Shown: positions 57,531-64,000 of the stretch, piece by piece
Layout: each line of letters begins with the position of its first letter
Position numbering within the stretch: position 1 is the stretch's first letter
Source of the DNA: Portulaca oleracea
Taxonomy: Eukaryota > Streptophyta > Magnoliopsida > Caryophyllales > Portulacaceae
Assembly (NCBI GenBank): GCA_029582165.1
Contig: CM055868.1
Coordinates: 20,952,391-21,016,390, forward strand
Reading direction: 5' to 3'
Length of the DNA stretch: 64,000 bases
The notes under the pieces: model-generated
Seen by the model: the letters and a program-made list of their open reading frames with translations, nothing else
Database searches by the model: none
Told to the model about the DNA's origin: nothing
Position numbers and translations under genes: made by a program

Positions 57531-59158
57531 TCAAAAGGACTCACTTTCAATAGAAGGAGTAGATAAAGCTAATGCGCCTCTCCTTTTCCTCCTTTCACTT
57601 TCTATTGACTTTTTCTTTCTTCTTACAGAGAGCTTCTTTTCAAAATGCATTTTGGGATTGGTATTTTTCTTTGCTCGCATAAATCCACTCACCAATCCAA
57701 AATCGATTGCTTTCTCCGCAATGAGAATTCTAGCATTCATAATAGAATCACAGCTAGAAGAGAGTGAGATATTATCATCAGAAGCTTGATCGTTGGGAAG
57801 AGAATTTTCATCCTGATGAGAAGTAGCTTCAACTTCCAGTTGGTGAATGGGTTCATTTAAAATTTCAACTGATTTTTCCAACCCAATTGCAACACCACCT
57901 CCCAATGTAGCCATCACATTGATTAGCTGCTCATCATTGGTAACTGGCACAACGGTTAGGGACGAATTAATGGCTTCTTCATAACCCATATTTATTTCTT
58001 GTCTATTGAACTCCTCTTCGTGAAGAACAACTACATCATTTTGAACACCAATTGCCAGCGTTCAAGTCTCCTCGATACACTCACTATTCGTTAAATGCTC
58101 CATCAAAGCAACAGAACCAACTCTATGGCTTCCACCTTCATTGGATTGACGCAGAATCAACTGCTCGCCAGCCAGAATACGAACTGGACTAGCGGGACTT
58201 AATGATGGAATTGGAACGTCTTGAACCAGGCCATTACTTCCTTGAAAACCTTCATCATCGTTTTCTTTACTGCAATCACTTTCACTTAAATAACTCAATC
58301 CAGCACCATCAGAATCATGGTCATGAATTATTGAGGGAGGGATGAGATGTAAGCTGACCTATCTTATAAAGACTTTGAATGCACAATTTTGAATGTCTAG
58401 CACTAATTCACCCTCAATTCTCCTGAACACATCTGTTTAGATTAAAGCTCTCATCACTTCGAATTGGTTGGTCGAAGAAATACATCTTGCTAGAGATAAT
58501 AATTAGCCCCACGGGTTAGCACATCTTTCGAAATTCTCCCACACCATCTGTGAGGAGGAACTCCAATTATATCCACCCAAACTCTTCTTGATTATGAGGA
58601 CTCATAAACTGACCACGGCTTGATCTCAGGGAACCAATTAAGCAGTTCCATTGGATTCGGCAAAGCGTCCTTCATCTCTTGCAACATAGCAAATGTGAGG
58701 ATGAATTTGACACCACTGAGCGCAGTGATCTTCTCAAAAGGGCCAAAGTTGTCTTTAATCAGAAAAGTCAATGCATCAAGGTCCCTAGGAACAGCTGAGG
58801 TGCAGACCAAGCTTCGTGCGAGCCATTCCATGAAATCCTAATTAATCTTGGCTTTAACCCTGAGTTTTAGACTTATGTTTTGGTTGACATTAGGAAATTT
58901 AGGAAGCCACACCATTTTGCTTTTCTTCTCTCTAGAATTCCATCTAGCCCAATCCACTATCATTTTCTTTCCTCTGACTACTGCTCCATTGAGATGGTGA
59001 ACACACCTCACAACTTCATGGCGCCTCCATACTTCGATGAAACCAAAATTCGAAACTGCATTCCTCCTATTGATAACGGAGGTGGACTTGACTGCTCCAT
59101 ATCTCCTGAAGATACCACCTAAACCAAATCTATCAAGTCTTTTCGAAAGGTTTCTCAT
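57531..59158 (-). pseudogene. LINE ORF1 with RRM (BNR-like), broken
   Basis: From 59158 leftward the frame begins MRNLSKRLDRFGLGGIFRRY and reads an RNA recognition motif (GAVKSTSVINRR, NFGFIEVWRRHEVVRCVHHL, then KKMIVDWARW). After stops or shifts near 58838 it continues in pieces: LDALTFLIKDNFGPFEKITA, NWFPEIKPWSVYE, an acidic Ser-rich stretch (58298-58062) and a basic tail (57989-57531) with RRKKKSIESERRKRR. An RRM in ORF1 is the mark of the BNR clade of plant L1 elements, first described in beet. ORF1 binds RNA during retrotransposition. ORF2 (endonuclease/RT) is missing downstream, so the copy is internally deleted or partial. No target duplication was found. Confidence 0.7.
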
Positions 59159-59229
59159 AACTGCGTTTCATAACTAAAATTTTAGGGGTTTTTAATAGTG
59201 AATTAGAGAGAGTTTTATGTGTGAACCTT

Positions 59230-60611
59230 GATTTTTATTCCAATTTCCCTACTACACTTGGTGTTGTTGTTTTTGATGTGAATTTGTAGGCTTTGAGGCC
59301 AAAACACCAACTTTCTCTCAACTTCAGGCAAGAGTGAATATACCACGGACCTCTACATGTCAAACCCAAACCGTGGTACAAATTCCGGACGAAAAGGAGC
59401 AAGGAATGGCCGGCGGCAACCCGCAGGCGGCGAGGTGGTGGCACGGTCGTGGTCATTCGGCACCTTGTGCCCAACTCATTTTTTGCGAAGGAAAGAACAA
59501 AGAAACGAAACAGTGGCAACCACGGGCAGCCCGTGGTGATCACCACGGTCCGTGGTGTAGGGACTTGTACGGACTGCCTATGCAGATCGGTTGTTTTCGC
59601 GAGTAGAAAAGGGGGCAAGCGGCAGTTTTTCGATATTCAGTCAATTTCTATCAGTTTTCCTTCATTCTTTGGCCGTCAAGGAGAGAAAACAGAGCCCTAA
59701 TACTTCCATTCTACTCCTCTTCCCCACCATCAAGATTCAAGACCGAATCAATTCAAGAGAAACCAAGATCAAGATTCGCAAAGGAAAGGAGCGACGTTCG
59801 CGGAGAAGGTTCTACCCCGGGATCGAAAGGCTCGACGGGTTGTATTCTTCGCAATTCTATTCTTTCTTTTCGATTTCCTTCTTAGTTTTGAGATTCGATT
59901 GTGATGATTGGAACTTGCGTCGTGTTTTCATTGAATATGAGTGATAGTTTCTTTGAATTCTAGGATTTTGCAACCCGAAACAATGTGGTGTTGATTGATT
60001 GTTATTAGTTTGTGCATGAATTCTTGATTAGAATCAATAGAAGGTTTTGTTTACCATGTTTATGAGTATTCTTAAGGTCTTGGATATTTGTAAATTTGAG
60101 CTTTACCTGAGAAGTACTGAAAGGTGAATTAAGGTAATCTGACTACCAACCTGTCTACCTAGGTTTGCGAAAGTTGAAAAAGGAGTAGTGAACTAGGGAA
60201 TCATTAGATAACGACCTTTTGAGACCTTCAATTGCTTAACCTAAAAGGCACACGAAAGTTGTTGATTAGGTTGTTTAGAATAATTCTATTTAGCATCGAA
60301 AGGGCGATAGGATTTAGAGGTTATCGATTCTTGATTCATTCTTGAATGTATGATTGTGCAGGCTAAGTTTTAGTAATTGAACTCGTTGTTAGGTTAGCAT
60401 CTCCCTAGAAATCTTTCTCTCTTGATTAGAACTTTTTGATTGTTTTTCCCTGCTTTATTAGTTTAATTAATTGTTAAACCATTTTCTAAAACCCAAAATC
60501 TGATTAGCTTAGCAATCGCATTAGAGATTAGTTTTCTGTGCTGCTAATTGAGTCCCTGTGGGATCGACCTTGACGTGCTACTACGTACACTGTGCGCTTG
60601 CGGCCCTGTCA
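59230..60611 (+). repeat. 5' LTR of an Athila-like Ty3/gypsy element
   Basis: The right end GGCCCTGTCA at 60602-60611 lies just before a primer binding site. The left end is not fixed because the second LTR is outside the window; it must be right of the LINE 5' end. The part at 59380-59600 is GC-rich with CCACGGNCCGTGG-type repeats. No gene. Confidence 0.5.
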
Positions 60612-60617
60612 AGTTTT

Positions 60618-60635
60618 TGGCGCCGTTGCCGGGGA
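60618..60635 (+). other. Primer binding site of the Athila-like element
   Basis: TGGCGCCGTTGCCGGGGA is the primer site usual for Athila/Tat-type elements, complementary to the 3' end of an aspartate tRNA. Confidence 0.85.
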
Positions 60636-60777
60636 CTCTGTCTCTAGTAGTCGGTAAAAGAACCCTCTTAGGTTGACTAAGCTGTTTTTTCCCCCTTTTT
60701 TTTTCTTTGATTTTCTTGATTTTATTGTTTCACTGCGTTGGTGTTCTTGTTTTTGTCTTGCTAGGATCTTTGGGTGT

Positions 60778-61898
60778 ATGCGGCTGATTCCGGAGTTTGA
60801 GTTTGATCCAGAAATAAAGAGGACTTTCCACCGGAGGAAGAGGCAAAGGCTAGAAGAAGCTAGAAAAGAGACACCTTCGCAACAATCTAAGATGTCCGGA
60901 GAAGAACGACCGAAGACGCTGGCCCAATACATGACTCTTAACGTCACAAGCCCACCCACCGCCATCAAACTACCTGAAGTGGGGAACGACTTTGAGCTCA
61001 AGAATTCCCTTATCAATCTGGTTCGAGCTACGTCGTTCCATGGTCTCCCGAACGAGGATCCAAACCGCCATCTTCGCATCTTCCGACAAGCATGCGACAC
61101 CTTCAAAGCCAATGGGGCCTCGCCGGACGCGATCAAGCTGAGGTTATTTCCATTTTCCTTAGAGGATCGAGCATGGGAGTGGCTGGATTCCCTTCCGGCG
61201 AACTCCATCACTACTTTCGATCAGCTGGCGAGCGCATTTCTTACTAAGTACTTCCCGTCGAGCAAGCTGACGAGTCTTCGGAATCAGATTTCCACTTTCT
61301 CCCAAGAGCTGATGAGACATTAAATGATGCATGGGAGAGATTCAAGGAGTTGCTTCGCCAATGCCCCCAGCATGGATTTGAGCCATGGGTTCCCATTCAA
61401 GCCTTCTACAATGGGGTAGATGATCAGCTGAGAGCGACAAACCTTGCAGCAGCAGGAGGAAACATTATGAACAAGACGGTAGAGGAGCTTCATGAGCTGA
61501 TTGAACAAATGGCGTCGAACAGTCACCAATGGTCACGACCCTGTTCCACGAGGATGGGAGGTAAGTATTCTGTTGATGCTATCACATTGCTTTCTGCGAA
61601 ACTTGATGCTATAAATGAATAGATGGAAAGAATGCATGTGAATGTTTCCCCTCCTCTCCAATGTGCTTCCTGTTACTCTTTTGAGCATGCGACTCTATAT
61701 TGTCCTAATGGGGTGCGTAGTAGTGCGCAACCTGACCAAGCCAACTTTGTTGGTAATCCTACCCATAGATCCCTCTTTGACCCCTACTCCAACACATACA
61801 ACTCCGGTTTGAGACCCATTCTAATCTTTCTTACCGGAACCAATTGGGTCACCCACAAGGACAAAGACCATCCACTCAACCTTACCAAGCCTCTCTAA
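60778..61898 (+). pseudogene. Gag of the Athila-like element, broken
   Basis: The frame starts at the ATG at 60778 (MRLIPEFEFDPEIKRTFHRR) and has the capsid-type block NLVRATSFHGLPNEDPNRHL, RLFPFSLEDRAWEWLDSLP and FLTKYFPSSKLTSLRNQI. A one-base shift near 61305 moves the frame, which continues with LNDAWERFKELLRQCPQHG and NKTVEELHELIEQM. TAG at 61620-61622 then interrupts it. A zinc knuckle CASCYSFEHATLYC follows at about 61661-61702. The last frame ends at 61898. This is the standard gag of Athila/Tat-like elements. Confidence 0.85.
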
Positions 61899-61978
61899 AT
61901 CCTGACTTAGAGGTCATGATGAAAGCCATGCTCTTGTCCTAACAAAAGCAATTCAAGCATCAACAAAAACAAGATGAG

Positions 61979-63283
61979 GTGATTAAGGCTTTAGCCACTA
62001 AGGTTGACCTTTTATCCACCTACAACCAAATACTTGAGAACCAGATAGCTATTCAGTCTGGTACTTCCACCACCCCTCCTGGACCACCCATACCTAACCC
62101 TAAAGAGCATTGCAATGCTATAGTTTTGAGGAGTGGGACACAGCTTAAGGGACGCGAGATGCCAAATGCCAAGCATGGGGGGGATTTGATTGAGAGCAGT
62201 GCTGAGAAAGAGAGTGAGGAAGAGAAAGACCATGAGAAAGAGACCATCGATAAGGGTAGTGCTGAAATTCCTCAACCATTACCATCACCACCACCTAGAG
62301 TTTATGTGCCCCCTATTCCATTCCCGTCTAGGCTTGCTAAGTCTAAGACCGATGTTCAATTTGGGAAATTCCTTGGTGTGCTTAAAAAGTTGAATGTGAA
62401 TGTTCCTTTTCTTGATGCTTTGTCCCAAATGCCTTTGTATGCTAAATTCTTGAAGGAGATTCTCTCCAAGAAAAGAAAAATAGACGAATGTGAGGAAATT
62501 GCATTGAATGAGGAGTGTAGTTCTGTGGTCTTGAATAAGCTCACTTCAAAGCTTAAGGACCCCGGAAGTTTCACTATTTCTTGTGGCCTAGGAACCATGA
62601 ACATCAACCGTGCCTTATGTGATGTAGGCTCAAGTGTGAGCTTGATGCCTTATTCCCTTTATAAAAGACTGAACTTAGGTGAGCTTAGACCTACCGCCAT
62701 GTCACTGCAAATGGCTGATCGTTCTGTTAAATACCCCATGGGTATTTTAGAGGACTTCACTCTTAAGGTAGGAGACTATTATGTGCCCGTGGATTTTGTG
62801 ATTTTTGATATGGCCGAGGACACCCGTACCCAAATTATTTTGGGAAGACCTTTCCTTGCCACTGTTGGGTGCGTAATAGATGTGAAAAAAGGGAAGATGA
62901 GCTTTAAGTTTGGGGAACATGAGGTTGAATTTGATATGTTTCGTGAACATATGCCTCCTAATGTTTCTTCTTGCTGTGGTGTTGATGTGATTGGGAATGA
63001 TGAGTCTGATGATGTATTTCCTGAGAGCCATGTACTTGGTGACGAGACGGATTGGGTACAAGTTATTGAATCTGAACCTAACATCACCAAGGATAGGCCT
63101 TATGCTACTAATGGGGTTGTGTTGAGGAAGTTTTGCAGGTTTGATTCGAAGTTGCCTTCCATTGCTGAGGAAGGAAATCAGTTCGACCCTTGCTGGTGGA
63201 TTCGACTTCGAGACTTTGGGGGAACACATGCTGATGGTGTTCCAAAAGAGTTTGACTATGATGTGGAGCATTCTCCGGACTGA
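61979..63283 (+). CDS. Protease region of the Athila-like element, ending without reverse transcriptase
   Basis: The frame continues the gag polyprotein after a further TAA near 61939, so 61979 is only where it reopens, not a start. It holds NAIVLRSGTQLKG, a Pro-rich linker, KFLGVLKKLNVNVPFLDALS, and the aspartic protease block ALCDVGSSVSLMPYSLYKRL with ILGRPFLATVGCVIDV. The active-site triplet is D-V-G. It ends at TGA 63281-63283 in an acidic tail. In full Athila elements RT follows in the same frame; here the frame closes cleanly and the next 700 bases show no RT motif. This fits a non-autonomous gag-protease derivative (TR-GAG type). Confidence 0.75.
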   Translation: MIKALATKVDLLSTYNQILENQIAIQSGTSTTPPGPPIPNPKEHCNAIVLRSGTQLKGREMPNAKHGGDLIESSAEKESEEEKDHEKETIDKGSAEIPQPLPSPPPRVYVPPIPFPSRLAKSKTDVQFGKFLGVLKKLNVNVPFLDALSQMPLYAKFLKEILSKKRKIDECEEIALNEECSSVVLNKLTSKLKDPGSFTISCGLGTMNINRALCDVGSSVSLMPYSLYKRLNLGELRPTAMSLQMADRSVKYPMGILEDFTLKVGDYYVPVDFVIFDMAEDTRTQIILGRPFLATVGCVIDVKKGKMSFKFGEHEVEFDMFREHMPPNVSSCCGVDVIGNDESDDVFPESHVLGDETDWVQVIESEPNITKDRPYATNGVVLRKFCRFDSKLPSIAEEGNQFDPCWWIRLRDFGGTHADGVPKEFDYDVEHSPD

Positions 63284-64000
63284 GGTGAGTTTCTTCTAGC
63301 TAAAGACGTTAAACTAGCGCTTCTTGGGAGGCAACCCAAGCATTTAATTGCTTTATTAGGTTCTATTTTGTTTTGATTGCGAAAACCCTCCTTTGTTGAG
63401 TACTTTATGGTGTATGTTTGGATTGTCATTACAAGTGTATACTCATGAGATTTTTGGCTTGATGTGGATGATAGGAGAGACTTGGTTGTTTGTTTGATTT
63501 AGGTTGCTTGTCTTGATTGTGATTCATCTAGTCTTGATCAACTCTTGTACATGATAGTGAAGTTCTTGTGTTTGGTACATCAAATGAACTAGTTGCTTGT
63601 GATTGTGGTAGGTCAACCCGTGAGACTTCTTGAGCCTAAAAGACTATTATTTTTATAGTCACATTTTCTTTTGAGTGTGACCTTACCATGTTTTCATCTC
63701 TAGAACTTGATTTGACTCTCTTTGAAACTGCATTTGACTTGTGTATTGTGTTAATATGATTGAGGCCCATTTTGAAGCCACATAGCCAAAAGCCACCTGA
63801 CATCTTGACTTCTTTTTGCTAGCACCTGCGCAGTTTTTCCTGTCTTGATTTGCTTCACCTATATCGTGCACCTTTGGCTTGTTCTTAATTCCATACCCTT
63901 TTAGCCAAGTTAGTGGAGCAACAATTCAGTTGGAGGATAGTTTTGTAGTCTATTTGTTGATGACTTCGTTGGTTGGTTTACTTGATGAGGGAAGCATTGC
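63284..64000 (+). other. Non-coding part of the Athila-like element to the window edge
   Basis: Right after the protease stop is AAAGACGTTAAACTAGCGC followed by TTCTTGGGAGGCAACCCAAG (63302-63341), a block I recall from many Athila-like elements at the end of the coding part. The rest is T/G-rich with no long frame. The 3' LTR is not reached. Confidence 0.6.

Overview
The window reads as nuclear DNA of a flowering plant, probably a eudicot. It is AT-rich, its genes carry GT-AG introns, and it is filled with plant transposable element families (MULE, hAT MITEs, Stowaway-like MITE, Ty1/copia, Ty3/gypsy, L1-type LINE). A Caryophyllales/Amaranthaceae source is possible because the LINE ORF1 carries an RRM as in beet BNR elements, but this is only a guess.

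Layout. (1) 1-9.4 kb: part of a Mutator-like element. The end of its transposase (+) faces a decayed gene on the minus strand with a DUF1985/plant-mobile-domain-like part and a Ulp1-like part whose catalytic Cys and probably His are replaced. Non-coding DNA on both sides is dense in a TGTGGTCACA-type motif, as inverted pairs and tandem arrays. (2) 9.7-19.8 kb: the one host gene that looks intact, Tic22 (chloroplast protein import), eight exons. Introns hold a LINE remnant and two hAT MITEs with perfect 8-bp target duplications. (3) 19.8-24.8 kb: AT-rich spacer with a hAT-like MITE and a diverged direct repeat. (4) 24.8-27.2 kb: a laccase pseudogene (-), all copper sites present but with a stop, two frameshifts and a damaged acceptor. 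(5) 27.7-32.4 kb: 3' end of a Ty3/gypsy chromovirus plus a 3.7-kb LTR. (6) 32.4-36.0 kb: an LTR-like fragment with GC-rich repeats, then spacer. (7) 36.0-42.3 kb: a three-layer nest, Stowaway-like MITE, hAT-like MITE and a complete copia element (-) with GGTTG target duplication. (8) 43.5-56.0 kb: a second complete copia element (+; 237-bp LTRs, GGTAT duplication) split by a 7.4-kb MULE (45.3-52.8 kb) that carries a plant-mobile-domain gene (+) and a FAR1/MULE transposase fused to an OTU protease domain (-). (9) 57.5-59.2 kb: LINE ORF1 (-). (10) about 59.2 kb to the end: 5' LTR, PBS, gag and protease of an Athila-like Ty3/gypsy element, cut by the window edge.

Functionally, only Tic22 looks like a working cellular gene. 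The point of most interest is that both MULEs pair a transposase with a convergent accessory gene (DUF1985-Ulp1-like in one, PMD in the other) and carry dense short palindromic motifs in their non-coding DNA. This resembles the VANC anti-silencing systems of Arabidopsis VANDAL elements. Both accessory genes carry disabling changes in these copies.
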